This document shows, one piece after another, positions 47,166 through 59,814 of a stretch of 64,000 nucleotides of DNA. Below the pieces are notes generated by a model, which saw nothing but the letters and a program-made list of their open reading frames with translations, was not told where the DNA came from and made no database searches. The translations under genes and the position numbers were made by a program. The DNA comes from Carettochelys insculpta (taxonomy: Eukaryota; Chordata; Testudines; Carettochelyidae): assembly GCF_033958435.1 (NCBI RefSeq), contig NC_134138.1, positions 181,582,798 to 181,646,797 on the forward strand, read 5' to 3'. Each line of letters begins with the position of its first letter. The first letter of the stretch is position 1.

Positions 47166-47257
47166 ATGCATGAGTGGGGGTTCCAGAGGACGGTCCAAAT
47201 TTATAGGCCCATGAGAAGGAGGGAGTCCCAGTCAAGAGGATGGTCAGAGTTGACAAA

Positions 47258-47400
47258 GTCAACTCAGTCACAGAGGATGTGGCCCATTATCAGCAGCTAA
47301 TGTGAAGGTGTGAACATCAAGACAGGAGAAACCAAGTCAACTCAGTCATGGAGGATGTGACCCATTACCAGCAGCTAATGTGGAGGTGTGAACATCAAGA
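47258..47400. repeat. 78-bp tandem duplication
   Basis: The unit beginning GTCAACTCAGTCA at 47258 recurs at 47336 with five or so changes over 65 bp (CACAGAGG versus CATGGAGG, GGCCC versus GACCC). It is a simple two-copy tandem repeat in the tail beside the Penelope-type terminus. Confidence 0.85.
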
Positions 47401-47470
47401 GACGACAAACTGCTTTTGTAATTGGCCAGCCACTCCTATGCAGGAGAGCTCTGAAAAATCATCAAGATTC

Positions 47471-50400
47471 TGTCAGTGCCCTAGCACCAGACATGACTTA
47501 GGAGGAATACCCAGTAACACAACTTCTGGTGGAGCTGGCCTTGCTCTTTCCTGACTATTGAAATTCATTTCTGGGGCAGTACAGAACTACCGATGGGTCT
47601 CCTACCAGTGTGGAAGTTCAAAGTGGCTTGCCCCATTCTGACTCTGCTCCGAGCGGATTCACTGTTTTTAGTGAACCTTAAACAAAGTGAGGGAATCTCA
47701 TATAGGTGTGCATATGGCTTTGAATGAACATGGGACTGTTGCTTGATTTCACCTAAAAGGCCACTATCTAAACAGTGTGAAAATGGTGTATTAAATAAGT
47801 GTCTGAAATCATTTTCTAACACTCTCACTGTCAATGGGAATCCAGGTGTTTTTATAATGTAATGCTTATTTTGCCAGCTTATTAGAGCTTAAAGATAAGT
47901 ACAGACCTAAGTACTTTGCTGAATTGGGACCTGAGCACTCCCAACTCCTAATGAAGTCAAAGGGAGTTGCACCTTTGACAATGAGGTCTTCAAGTTGCAT
48001 AAGAGCACCATGATGTTTGATCTGCAAAGCTGTAGTGTGTATATGCAAGAACTGCAAATAAACAGAGAAATAAAGTTAAAAGAAATGCTAACTAATTGTT
48101 GCTCACACTTTCTATACATTTTCAGTAATATATTAGAAAAGATTAAGTTTCAAAAAGCAGAGGCGATCACTATTCAAGGCACATTGAAAATTTATAGCAT
48201 CTTCGTTATTATTATTACTATTACAACAGCTTGATCTTGCCCCAAGGTGACTGGCTGTTCCATGATACTCATAAGAAATTCAGAACAGGAGAATTAACCA
48301 GTAGATGAATGACATTATAGTAAATGTCTCCAATTTGTCATTTAATAAAGTTGAAAATGATTGGATTGTTGACACTTCTAGTACAAAAAGATCTCCAAGG
48401 AGTACAACATGTGTGCACACATGCAAAATAAAGATCAATCATTTTCAAATGGGAAGTGAAAACTACAGTAATGATTTAAATGAACCCCTCATCATTAACC
48501 CTTTTGTGATATTGTGCAAATCTGAACTATATAAAATTAACATGAAAATATATCTCTTTGACTTTGGAATGGAGTGGAGCATTGGCCCATGCCAATGCCA
48601 ATGTCTTCCTTACAACACCACTGCCTGAGCCTTCTGTTGATCATCATGATCTTGTCTTGCCTACCCTCTTCTTCTCTAGGCACAAGTAGAATCCCACTGG
48701 TCACCTGAACTTCCATTTGTTTAAATGTCTTCCCCAATTGCCTGAAGTATTCTTGATTCATCCCAGGGAGATCTAGCAGTATCATTTCTGTGTGAAGGAT
48801 AATCAGTGGCAGCTGGTGTTAAAGGAGTGAACCCAAGAATATAATTTTTGTTAGTATTTGTTTCCTTGTTCCTGCTGCTGCTGTTCTCATACAATGAATA
48901 CTAATGGGCAAGATTTGCAACAGTGACTAAATATTTTGGGTTCCTCAGTTTTGGGGCATTCAAAATGATGTACCTGAACAAGGTCTTATTTCCAGTAAAA
49001 GCAGTGAACTTTCCCTCTGAAAACAGGCCCTGACAGGCGACCTCAAGTTGGGCTCCTAAGAAGTGAGACATTCACAATCACTAATTCTTTTTGAAAAAGT
49101 GAGCCTCAAAGGTTATTTAAAGACATGATTGGCATATTTGGATCTGGAAACATAATGCCTCCAACTCCTAATTTACACTCCATTTTTAATTTCTGCTACC
49201 CTACAAATGCTGATCCCTTTATTTTAGCTGGTTACCCTTCTTGCAATCCCTAAAATGGGATGGTTTTGCATTACACTAAAACTAACCCTTATGGTCTTTG
49301 CAGAGCAGATATTTGTGGTCTCTTTCAAAAGACACCTCCTATCAGCAATATAAAACGCTAGTAATGGCTGCTGGCTGTAATAAGCATGATGCCTTTTTGT
49401 TTGCTTCGTATTTGCAAACTGTCACACAAGAGCAACTAGTCTGCTTTTTTTGTGAAGCAAAGATGACAGCTTAGGCTGCCTATCTAGGAATAAAAGAACT
49501 TCATTATGAATTCTGTGATTCTCTTGGGTGCACACTGAATGATATTGCAATGAATAAATCATTCTTAGAGTGATGAGATAAAGCAGCTGTGTGATCATAC
49601 CATGAACTAAAAATCAACTCTTAATGCAGGAAGATGCACATTGCTCTCACCTGTGCCCACAACCCACTTTTAATCTCAGCTATAACCTGAAGGGATTCAA
49701 TGTAAGAACTCATTTCCCATCTTCCGTGTTACTAACTCACAATTAGTACTGTGAGTTGCACAATATTTGGTGTTCAATAACATGTCAGATCTTGGAGTCA
49801 TGTGGTCAAATGACAATCTCTGCTTTCATAACAAGTGAAAATCTTTTACGGTTGCAGGGAGATAAAACTGAGACTTATTCCACTCCCCCTAGTTGTGGTG
49901 TCGAAGTGCCTAAGTATTTTTCCTGGATCCCATCCATACTCAACAAATCACCATTTAAATAATTTTTACAAACCTAGCAGAGTCTCTTGAAATGTTCAGC
50001 TAGGCTGTAATGTCCATGATTGGTGCACACACATTTTCCCAATTACCCCTTTGCTAAACAATTTCCAGTCAATAATTGCAGTTGGAGTGAATGGGAAAAT
50101 TTGTATTGCAGCTCACAGTATGACTGACAATTGAGGGGTCTACAGTGAGTGAGGGGCATGGACAGACCCATTGATAGTGGAGATGGTAAAGGGGGCATTG
50201 CCCTGGAGCTCACCAACTAAAAAGGGCTTGGGGCTCCCAGCCCACAGCACTACTCCAAGAGCAGCTGGAGCCCCAAGCCCTATAAATCACCTTCAGAATG
50301 CTTCACGGTGCACTCCTGGCAGTTCTGAGGGCAGGCAGGTGAGGGTGATCCATGGCATGTTGCTCTCCAGGAAGTAGTGGGGGATGGCTGCACCCAGCCC

Positions 50401-50879
50401 TGCCCCTTCCAGGAGAACAGAGCTGCCCATCCCCCTTGTCCAGAGCCCCAGCAAGTCTGTTGCCCTCCCCTGCGCATGGAGGAAGCACTACTTATCCCCT
50501 CTTGGAGTGAAGCAGTATTTGTGATGGGATGCAGTCACAGAAAACCCCTTGGGATGTTCCCTGGTTAGGCCACTGGCACCAACCTTCCAGCTCTCTGGGG
50601 CTTCCCCACCACCCCGTCCTGCTGGGCTAGATTCTCTAATCTGACCCAGCCTAGGCACAGAGTTGGGGTTACTGCCCCCTAGCAGAGCAATGCAGACACT
50701 GTTCAACTACAGCTGTAGGCAGGTGCAGTTCTAGGGCACGGCACCCAGGAAAGCAACCCCCAGAGGAGATCAAACCCCAAATAAATCTGTCTCTCTCTGT
50801 GCAAATGATTTGCACGGGGAGGACTCATTAGCTAAAGCCCCCTTTATCTATGAAAGGGAGATAAGCACAGTAGTATTAA
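47471..50879. other. Long intronic stretch, nothing firm
   Basis: 3.4 kb without a recognised element. 50150-50330 is GC-richer and reads like part of an unclassified repeat. ORFs here are short and without domains. Confidence 0.4.
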
Positions 50880-52048
50880 TGTGTCAATGGATGTGATATA
50901 CCTTGACTTTAGCAAAGCTTTTGACAGTCTTCCACAATATTCTTGCCCATAAGTTAAGGAAGTATGGGTTGGATAAAGGAGCTGTAAAGTGGATAGAAAG
51001 CTGGCTAGATGGTCAGGCCCAGTGCGTAGTGGTCAATGGCTCAATGTCTGGTTGGCAGTTGGTTTCAAGTGGAGTGCCCCCAGGATCAGTTCTAGGGCCG
51101 GTATTGTTTAACATCTTTATTAATGACCTGGATGAGGGGATGGATTGCACCCTCAGCAAACCTGCAGCTGACACCAAGCTAGGAGGACAGTTAGCTACAT
51201 TGAAGAGTAGGGATAGGGTCCAGAGTGACCGACGTAAATTGGAGAATTTGGCGAAAGTAATCTGATGAGGTTCAACAAAGACAAGTGCAGAGTCCCGCAT
51301 TTGGGATGGAAGAATCCCAAGCATTATTATAGGCTGGCAACTGACTGGCTAAGTAGCAGTGCAGCAGAAAAGGACCTGGAGATTACAGTGGATGAGAGGC
51401 TGGATACAATCAACAGTGTGCCCTTTTAGGCGAAAAGGCTAACAGCATGTTGGGGTGCATTAGAAGGAGAAGTTCCAGCAGTTCTAGAGAAGTTATTATT
51501 CCCCTCTGTTCAGCACTGGTGAGGCCTCATCTGGAGTACTGTGTCCAGTTCTGGGCCCCCAAGTATAGAAAGAATGTGAATCTGTTGGAGAGGATCCAGC
51601 GGAGAACAATGAAAATGATTGTGGTGAGGGGCGTGGAGCACACGACCTATGAGGAGAGGCTGAGGGGTCTGAGCTTATTCAGTTTGCAGAAGAGAAGAGT
51701 GAGGGGCAACTTGATAGCAGCCTTCAACTTCCTGAAGTGGGGCTCTAAAGAGGACAGAGAGAGGCTGTTCTCATTAGTGACAGATGGCAGAACAAGGAGC
51801 AATGGTCTCAAGTTACAGAGGGGGAGGCTGGATATTAGGAAAAACTATTTCACCAGGAGATTGGTGAAGCACTGGAATGTATTACCTAGATAGGTAGTAG
51901 AATCTCCATCTTGCAAAATTTTTAAGTGTTGGTTTGAAAAAGTCTTGGCTGGGATGATTTAGTAAGGGCTGATCCTGCTTTAGGTAGGGTGCTGGACTCA
52001 ATGACCTGCTGAGGTCACTAGGATTCAATGATTCTATGATTCTATGAT
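50880..52048 (+). mobile_element. CR1 LINE, older family
   Basis: This CR1 is 5'-truncated and carries RT pieces (YLDFSKAFDSLP, SGVPPGSVLGPVLFNIFIND, then a decayed catalytic region), a C-terminal ORF at 51447-51893 ([32 protein letters not shown]) and the classic CR1 tail with repeated GATTCTAT near 52025-52048. Frameshifts separate the parts. Its tail differs from the CATTCTTATG tail of the 21846 copy, so it is another CR1 family. Confidence 0.93.
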
Positions 52049-52678
52049 ACACTGGGGTTGATTATAGACAAAAGAATTTTTATTAAGCAAGACAGTAGGA
52101 TTTAAGTGGTTATAAATAGAAAGAAGCTGATCAAAGTGAGTTACCAGATTAAACTAAAGAGAAAATGCATAGATAATTTTGTTCCCTTAAAAATATAGTT
52201 ACTTGTGGGTTCTTACCATAAACAGCTGCCTTTATATCAGGTGAAAGTCAGGAAAAGTCCTGTTTTGACACAGGTCTCCAGTAAAGTTCTCTGTCTGTCT
52301 TAGGGTGTGCCAGGAAATTTCTAAGGAAGGCTGAAGACAAAAGATGGAAGAACCCCAGAGCCCTCTTTAATCTTTTGCCTGTGGAAGGAATTCCACTGGT
52401 CTCTTTGTGTAAAAGGATACTCCAAGATGGGGATTATCACATGAGTGAAATCACCTGTCCCTGTCCCATTTGGGGTTACCAGCCATTGCCTACTCACTGA
52501 ACATAGACAGTAAAGCTCTTCACATGTGGATTGGCCCCCATAACTTTTGTCAACTACGTACTACTATCCCTCAGAAGCCATACTCTCACAATTGGGTAGC
52601 CAAACCTCCTGTTGAGATCTTCACAGAGACAAATATTTTGGAACACAAATATGTAGACAATACTTATAACTTCAGTTA
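52049..52678. other. Intronic stretch, nothing recognised
   Basis: This lies between the CR1 tail and the Tigger-like element. No feature is seen. Confidence 0.4.
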
Positions 52679-53003
52679 CAGGCTGAACCTCTCTAATCTG
52701 GAACCTCTCATCTGACAACATCTGTAATCCGGCATGATTTGAGTTAGCCAAACAACCACTTATCATGGGCGTGACCAAGTTTCCCATAGTCCCATATAAT
52801 TTGTTTACAGCCAGCAGTCCTGGCTCTCTGTGTTCCATGCTGTTATTTGGCTATAATTTACCCCTAAATGCCTTCTAAGAGCCCAGTAAGCAGTGGAAAT
52901 GTTGGTAATATGCTAGACAATATTGACCTTCTGTGGTCCAGCAACTTCTCTCGTTTGGCACTGGTCAGATCCCAATGGTACTAGACGAGAGAGATTCAAT
53001 CTG
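52679..53003. mobile_element. Tigger-like TA element, short form, copy 2
   Basis: This 325-bp element starts CAGGCTGAACCTCTCTAATC after TA (52677-52678) and ends GAGAGAGATTCAATCTG before TA. It shares TTATCATGGGCGTGACCAAG and AATATTGACCTTC with the 23930 copy. Neither has coding capacity. Confidence 0.85.
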
Positions 53004-53189
53004 TACAAAAATGAAGCATGAACAAAAATAGGATTTACAGATGCAGCAGATTATACCACTGAAAACTGTCAGGGATTTTTCCTCCCTCAGGCATTATCAT
53101 CCCCGTGGGCCAGGGGAAACAAGCCTTTGGCCTGTTTAATATCATTGCAGGGGCAGGTAGACTCTAAGGATACATAGGCTGCCATTTAG

Positions 53190-55062
53190 CAGCCCCCTGT
53201 AACGGTCAGTCTGTGTCAGTTGGTTTCCCCGGTAACCTGAACTCACAAACACCTCAGAATCATGGATTTGAAATCCAGGCTCCTCATTGGGAGCAGGTGA
53301 ACAGCTTCTGGAAGTTTCCCTGGCCCGGAGGACTGGTTTGAAAGCATGTGTTTAGAACCTTCATATGGAAATTTGCTTATGAACCATGTATGAGTTTGAT
53401 CTATATAAGCAGGTACCTTCGGGCATTCTGCGGCCCTGGGGGACACAGACTTGCTTCTGTTACCCTGCATAGGGAGGCGCTGGCTGCTTCTGAGCAGTGT
53501 CCGCCGAAACCTTAGGCCAGCCCTAAGGGGCATAGAGCTGAAATCACCTCAGCACTCGCCCTTGAGCGGTGCTGAACAGAGCGAGATCACTGCCTGGCTA
53601 ATTACACCTAGCCACCTCAGCCATCGCTAACAGGGCCCTGAGACGCCTTGCGGCTTGAAGCGGCGTCTTCGCGCCATCACGCCTCACCGCTCTCTAGCCT
53701 CAAGGAGCAACAAGCAGCCCTGAGGTGGATCGGGTGGGCGGCGACCTGGCCTCACCACTAGGGTGAGGTACTGCGTGCTCACCTGCTGAAGCCCAGGGCC
53801 TGCCATCACAGCGGCACCTTTGATCCCGGCGCCAGCCATCTACACAACAGGCAGCTCTGAGGTGAATCAGGCGAGCGGCGACCTGGCCTCACCACTAGGG
53901 TGAGGTACTGCGTGCTCACCTGTTGAAACCCAGAGCCTGCCATCACAGCGGCACCTTCGTTCTTGCCGCCCGCCATCTTGTCAACACTTCACCACTACCG
54001 GACTGGACTCTTACTGGACTGGACCTTACCTAACCAGACTGGACATGTAAAAATTACCTTAATATAGCTATATACCTATTTTACATTCACTCCCACCTGG
54101 GTAATTGGGACCCTCTACGAGGGAACGGGGGGTTGCTTCCCCATTGTTCCTCCCTCTGACGAGGGGGTGGAAGTGCCCGGGGGCCTGTCCCCCCTTAGGT
54201 CGGGCCTGGACATCCCAGGCAGGGTTCACCATAATAGCCAAACTTCGGCACGTTTAATTAATAATTGATGTTCATAGTAAGTGTAAGTTATTATAATGTG
54301 TTGCTCTTAAGTTTTAACTAACCCTTTACCTTCTACCCTTTCTCCCTTTATCCTTACTTACCTCCTTCAAATAAACTGCAGGACAAGGTATTGCCTCCCT
54401 GCCTCCCTTAGCTGTCAATCCTACCCCAGTGACCTGAGGAAGAGTGTACGCCTCCCAGGTTCACTTAGTTGGGCCCACTAGAGGGTACCGGGGACCCCCA
54501 CAAAATAAAGGGACAGTCCCGACTGGCCCTTGGGTACCAACCCCTTGGGTCGGGCTAACAACCCGACCCCGCACGGAGGTGGGTTTTAGCACCCCCACTC
54601 CGGCTTTGGAAGGAGACAGCCGGGATTTCTAAACTCCCAACAACCCTCATTCCTAAATCCCTCTATCCTTCCTCCCTTGCTCCAGTAACCAAAGCTTTTG
54701 CCTTGCGGAATAATAAAATCAATTTCAAGAATTAAGGAGCAAGACTCTAAATGGATACAGTGTCAAACATAAGTGTAGGTATTAATAGAGTTTAAATAAG
54801 GTTGTACTTTAAACTGTTACTTGTTGCATCCTGACCTCGTTGTGTTCCTTAATAAAAATCTTAGTTACCTTGTTTTTTTTAGTCCTTTCACCCTTGTCCT
54901 TGTCTCATTGTTCCTGCTAGCTACTCCTTTCCAGGAGGCTCAGGGCGGAGTCCAGAAACTTACCTGGGCGGGCATTATCCTGGCTGGGTTTCGTAGCAGG
55001 GATTTGGTCTGGGTCCCGGCATCAAACACACAGGGAGTTTGCTCCCTTATTCAGGGACTCAT
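53190..55062 (+). mobile_element. Candidate solo LTR of an endogenous retrovirus
   Basis: This is a 1.9-kb GC-richer block with no coding region but promoter-like order: a TATATAAG box at 53402, a GC-rich stretch behind it, then AAATAAACTGCAGG near 54369 as a possible poly(A) signal. TGTAACGGTC near 53196 could be the 5' end. A clear CA end and target duplication were not found, so the borders are approximate. Two 137-bp tandem repeats lie inside, and 54100-54610 contains several GC-rich hairpins. If it is an LTR, all gag/pol/env sequence is gone. Another unclassified long element is possible. Confidence 0.42.
53714..53987. repeat. 137-bp tandem duplication
   Basis: Units begin GCAGCCCTGAGGTG (53714) and GCAGCTCTGAGGTG (53851). 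They share GGCGACCTGGCCTCACCACT and CTGCCATCACAGCGGCACC. Divergence is low, so this duplication is fairly recent or conserved within the element. Confidence 0.85.
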
Positions 55063-57945
55063 TTAAATATTATTTACCTGACCATCCAGAGAGTTCCATC
55101 AAAAACAACAAATTACAAGACACATTTTGTCCAAAGCATCTCTGAGTTATGCATGTATATATTCATAACTCATTTTCCACAAAGCATGTAGGAGTCCATC
55201 ACAAGATCCATCTGTTCTGCCATCAGTACTACAGCCTCAGGATTAGACCCATAGTAGGTATCCAGAAATAGACTCCTCAAATCACAGTCAATTCCCAGCA
55301 GGGACATTTCAGATAAAGGCTTTTTACAAACAGGTAAAAATGGATACAGCTAAACAAAAACAAAAACAAGCAAACAACAAAGGCTTTTGGCCAGAATATC
55401 TATGTAAATTGAATCTGTCCTGAGTAGTCTATTTATAGATACTTGCTAATGAAAGTAAGAGCTGAGTCTTGTTTTCCTTGCTGATTTTGTTGCAATTTAC
55501 AGAAATTGACCTGCACAGTGAGTGCTGGGAATATACACAAGCAAGGGAGATAGAAAACAAACATTCAGAGTAATTAGAATTATGACAATCCTACAGTTTT
55601 CTTCAAGTGATATTCAGACATTTGACTGTAAGAAACAGTTTCATCACTTCCACCAGCAAATTCTGGTATTTGCAAATATTTCATCATTTTTGTAGCAAAA
55701 TGCTGTGATTTATGCCTGTGAACTTCCTTTCATTTTTGAAATTGTATATTTAAGGTAAAAATAATCTAACTGGAACACTGCAGCACAAAAATCTAAAAGA
55801 TTGGAACACTTCATGTTAAAAATTCCACCACCTTTCCTTCAGCCTCAGGGTCCTGCTGCAGTGTGGACCATATGTGCAACAGACTGAGGCTTTCAGTACA
55901 ATACTTATGCTCATGCTGATCTTTCAGCGCCTAACAGTCAATAAGCTTACTTACTTGAACAGTAATTGAGCTATTTATTACATTCCAGATCCTGCAAACA
56001 TGCACATGATTAAGTTTAAGCATATTTTAACAAGGAAATAACACTGCATATTCTCATGTCAGTTATCCACAGTCCTCTGTGAGGAATGAATTAAGTCTTG
56101 ACCTGTTTCAGAGGATGAGATGCTTGGTAGCTTATGTGCAGATATATTAGAAAATGGATCTTTATTAGCATACTGCTGGTGAGCTTTTGAAACATATTGG
56201 GATGGTGAATTATATACTTTCCTAGGACTGATGCACAAAGTAAATGGGAAATTATTAGCCCATGAAGTTTTGGATATAGCTCTGCCAAACTGGTAAGGCT
56301 TTCCAAAAAGTGAAACCAAACCAACCAAATAAGAAGTAATTCTCTCTCCCTTACTCTCCCCTTGCCTTCTCCCATCTCGAAAGTGGCCAGATGGATTTTG
56401 CTTTTGATTTTAATAAAACAATGTCAGTACTACATCAGTGAAGCTAAGTTCAAGGGAAGTCACAGAATTCAGCACTGCAATGAAACACAGCATCAGACTC
56501 AGGGCTAAAAAAGCCAGGAAAATGATTCATTTGTTGGTTGTTTATTGAATTGGACACAGAAGAATGGAGAACATTTAAAAAGGAACCCAAAAGATTTTAA
56601 AATCACTACTAGAATACAGTAAATTTACTTTGCACACCGTAAGAGTAAGCTGGACCCTAGTAAGGATTCATACATGTTGGTCATGTGATTTCAATAAACA
56701 TTGCTCTTCAAAGTATGAAGAAAATTAGACCATAAAAGTTAATTAGGCTACATGAAACCCAATGGGATTGCTTGTTTGGCTTTTGCTGTAGGCTGCCTGG
56801 TAGTGTGAGCAAGCGGATAGACAACAAGCAGGAAATAAAATCTGCACTGTTCTAATTAACCTGATTCACTAATTATCCATAGTGTTTGTCAGTCACAGTG
56901 TGCTACTTTACATGTCATATCAGGTATGACCTGATGCAAAATGACTGATGCCAAGAGTGCCCATCATCTCAAAGGCAGATTGTCAAGGCACAGTTGGGCT
57001 TTTTCTCTTCTACTGCTGCAAAATTAGTTTTAAACCACAAGTAAGTGAAATCTATGGGCACATTAGAAAGCTGGAACTGCAGAACAAATTAATAGATCTG
57101 ATGTTTTGCACAATTATTTCCATTCTGGTAATTGCGTTTGCACCTCTACACAACTCCGCTAAGCAAATATGGTGCAGGTGTTTTTTAAATGTGTTCAGTT
57201 CATGGTTGCTTATTTAGAAAGTTCTTTTTCTGTCTCCTGAAGAAATGTACAAGCCAGTAGGAGACAGAAATCAGAAAAAAGTAACCCCAGATAAGTGGGA
57301 AACAAATCACACATGAAACTTGTTTGGCTCTTCAAAAGTATATTTGTTCCAATTTGGATCAGGTAAGTAGTAAGTAAAAGTCATTACAAGCTGATATCTG
57401 TATCGGGGCTAGTATAAAATGAGTTTGTGGTCTCATCCAGCTTCTAGCACACAAGTGCCTATACTACAGAAACCATCACTGCAAGTTGCATTAACCAGGC
57501 ATCTTTGCTGGAAGTCACAAACAGACATGATAAGGACTGGAGGGATATGAAGATGACTTGAAAATCCACTGTTACTTTTCCACAGAGGGAGCAGCCACAG
57601 AGTGAGATGGGGTGGTCTCCTATAAAGTACTGCAGGATGCTTCACAGAAAGGAAGCTGTAAAAAGAGGGTAGAGAGCATAAAAAGATTCTTCAGGAAAGA
57701 ACCAGAGGAACTGCTTCATCTACGAAGGGCTGTGAGCAGCCTGGTAAAACAGAAAGGACTGTGAAACACCAGCAGAGTGTGGGATCATGCCCATCTTAAA
57801 GCTGAGGGTGTTTATTTTTTAACAAGTCAATAAGGAGCACTGTTATCCACTCATGAAAGCTGTTTGGAGTGAATTTGTGGGGAAGAGGAGAAACTGAAGC
57901 AAGCCACCTGCAGAGTTCCTCTGGCCATGAGGGAGCACTCAGGAG
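55063..57945. other. Intronic stretch, nothing recognised
   Basis: 2.9 kb of AT-rich sequence. I recognise no transposon, exon or RNA gene in it. Confidence 0.4.
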
Positions 57946-58246
57946 GTGGCCAGCCTAGTTAAATGCAATCAGGATGCAATCAAAACGCTAGGATGGAACA
58001 GTGTTCATTATGGCCTATGTAGGAACCACCATGTTCTTAGGACGACATGGGAGAGATGGTTTAATTCTCAGAGAGATAACAAACTAAATAAATTCATGGA
58101 GGTTAGGTACATCAATGGCTATAAACCAGGATGGGTAAAAATGGTGTACACAGCCTCTGTTTGTCAGAGGCTGGAAATGGATGACTGGAGACAGATCGCT
58201 CAATGATTACCTAATAAAAGAAAAGACTAACAAAATGATTTATTCA

Positions 58247-58282
58247 GTGATGAGTTTTTGTGGGACAGACCCACTTCAACAG
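58247..58282 (-). ncRNA. Hammerhead-like core, decayed
   Basis: On the minus strand CTGTTGA (58282-58276), paired stem II GTGGG/CCCAC with loop TCTGT, then AAAA for GAAA. Two box changes make this inactive-looking. Confidence 0.4.
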
Positions 58283-59554
58283 ATCAATAGCCTGTCACCT
58301 AGGGCTTTCCAGAGTATAGCATCATGATCTAGAATAGGCTGTAGGTCTTTAATGATGCGTTGCAGGGGTTTGAGCTGGGGGCTATAGGTAATGACAAGTG
58401 ATGCTCTGTTATTGATCTTCTTGGGCCTATCTTGAAGTAGCTGGTTTCTGGGTAGTCATCGGGCCCTATCAATCTGTTTTTTTACTTCTCCTGGTAGGTA
58501 ATTAAGTTTCATGAATGCTTGGCAGAGGTCTTGAAGTTTTTGGTGTCCGTCAGTAGGATCAGAACAGATGCGACTGTATATAAGGGCTTGACTGTAAACA
58601 ATGGATTGTGTGGTGTGGAAGCCGGACGCATGTAGGAAAGTGTGGCAGTCAGTGGGTTTCTGGTGGAGGGTGGTGTCGATGCGGCCATCAGTGATTTGTA
58701 CTGTGGTGTCTAGGAAATGTAGTTCTTGTGTGGAATAGTCAAGGCTGAGAGTGATGGTAGGGTTCAGGTTGTTAAAATCTCTGTGGAATTCTTCTAGAAT
58801 CTCTTTACCGTGGGTCCAAATGACAAAAACATCACTGATGTAAGTAAAGTGTAAGTAAAGGAGGAATAATAGGGGACGAGAGCTGTGACAGGCCTGTCCT
58901 CTCCTATAGACAACTTCCTAACTTAAGAAAGATTCTCACTAGCAATCGCAGGTTACACCACAGCAATACTAATCCTGTAACTCTTACTTGCAACAAACCC
59001 TGCTGCCAACTTTGACCACATAATTATTCTGAGGATACCTTCATTGGAGCTAACCACATTAGCTACAAGATCAAGGGCTCATTCTCGTGAACCTCGACTA
59101 ACATTATATATGCCATTATGTGCCAGCAATGCCGCTCCACTATATACACTGGACAAACTGGGCAAACTCTTCACGAAAGAATGAATGGAGACAGAGCAGA
59201 CATCAGGAATCTTTATGCACATGAGCTGGTCAGTGAACACTTCAGTGGAGTGGGCCATTCTGTTAAAGACCTGAGAATTTGCATTTTACAACAGAGACTT
59301 TAAAAAACAGATTGCACAGGGAGATTTGTGAGTTGGAGTTCATATTCAAATTCGACACATTAAGACAACAATTACCTCACGCATTACAAGGAAAGCTTCC
59401 CTTCCTTTTATGCTTGTAAATACCTCAGACAAAGACCCTTAACATCTCCCACCTCTCCTCCTTCAGTCCTATCTACTTGATTTGTCAGTTTTTATTACAA
59501 TTTTTTGGACTTCTGCACTTACAGATGTCAGTCTGTACTAGAAATACTATTGAT

Positions 59555-59600
59555 CTGATTAAATGGGTCTGTCCCACGAAAGCTCATCAGCAAATAAATC
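59555..59600 (+). ncRNA. Hammerhead-like core with intact GAAA
   Basis: CTGATTA (59555-59561), then ATGGG/CCCAC with the outer pair lost, then GAAA and GCTCATCAGC. This is the one copy of the main Penelope family here that keeps GAAA, but its first box has G changed to T. Confidence 0.45.
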
Positions 59601-59814
59601 GTTTCATTATTTTTGAAATGCTATGTGACGGCTGTTTTGTTTTGCTAGAATACAGACGAATATGGCCACCTCTCTTTTACTATTCAACGATTACCTGTTC
59701 TGTTCACTCCCTCTGGGGTATCTGGCATTGGCCATGGTCAGAAGACAGGATACTGAGCTAGATGGACCTGTGGTCTGACTCACTATGGCCATTCTTATGT
59801 TATGTTCAGTAATT

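Larger units (their letters stand above)
47085..47470 (-). mobile_element. Penelope-type terminal repeat and tail
   Basis: On the minus strand 47165-47089 reads CTGATGAAGCAGG, GAAAGCTTATGCTCC, then CTGTTAGTCTATAAAGTGCC. This is a second Penelope terminal family, distinct from the one at 5577. The other side, up to about 47470, is unclassified and includes a 78-bp tandem duplication. No RT or nuclease sequence is present. Confidence 0.7.
58213..59683. pseudogene. Penelope-like copy with inverted 5' part
   Basis: It is flanked by TCAATGATTACCT (58200-58212) and TCAACGATTACCT (59684-59696). Three blocks are visible: an inverted terminal repeat (58213-58290), an RT segment on the minus strand (58292-58890, matching about 6335-6937 of the intact element in reverse), and a plus-strand segment (58890-59640) with the GIY-YIG nuclease at 59105-59300 (YAIMCQQC, YTGQTGQTLHERMNGD). 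Several stops break the plus-strand frame. This fold, with the 5' half inverted, is what inversion during target-primed insertion leaves. The N-terminal RT catalytic region is absent. Confidence 0.9.
57946..59806 (+). mobile_element. CR1 3' end, split by Penelope copy
   Basis: The CR1 halves 57946-58212 and 59697-59806 carry GGTTAGGTACATCAATGGC, GTTTGTCAGAGGCTGG and, after the insert, GATACTGAGCTAGATGGACC and a CATTCTTATG tail. The insert is a Penelope-like copy with its own 13-bp target duplication. The CR1 is old and its frame is lost. Confidence 0.85.
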
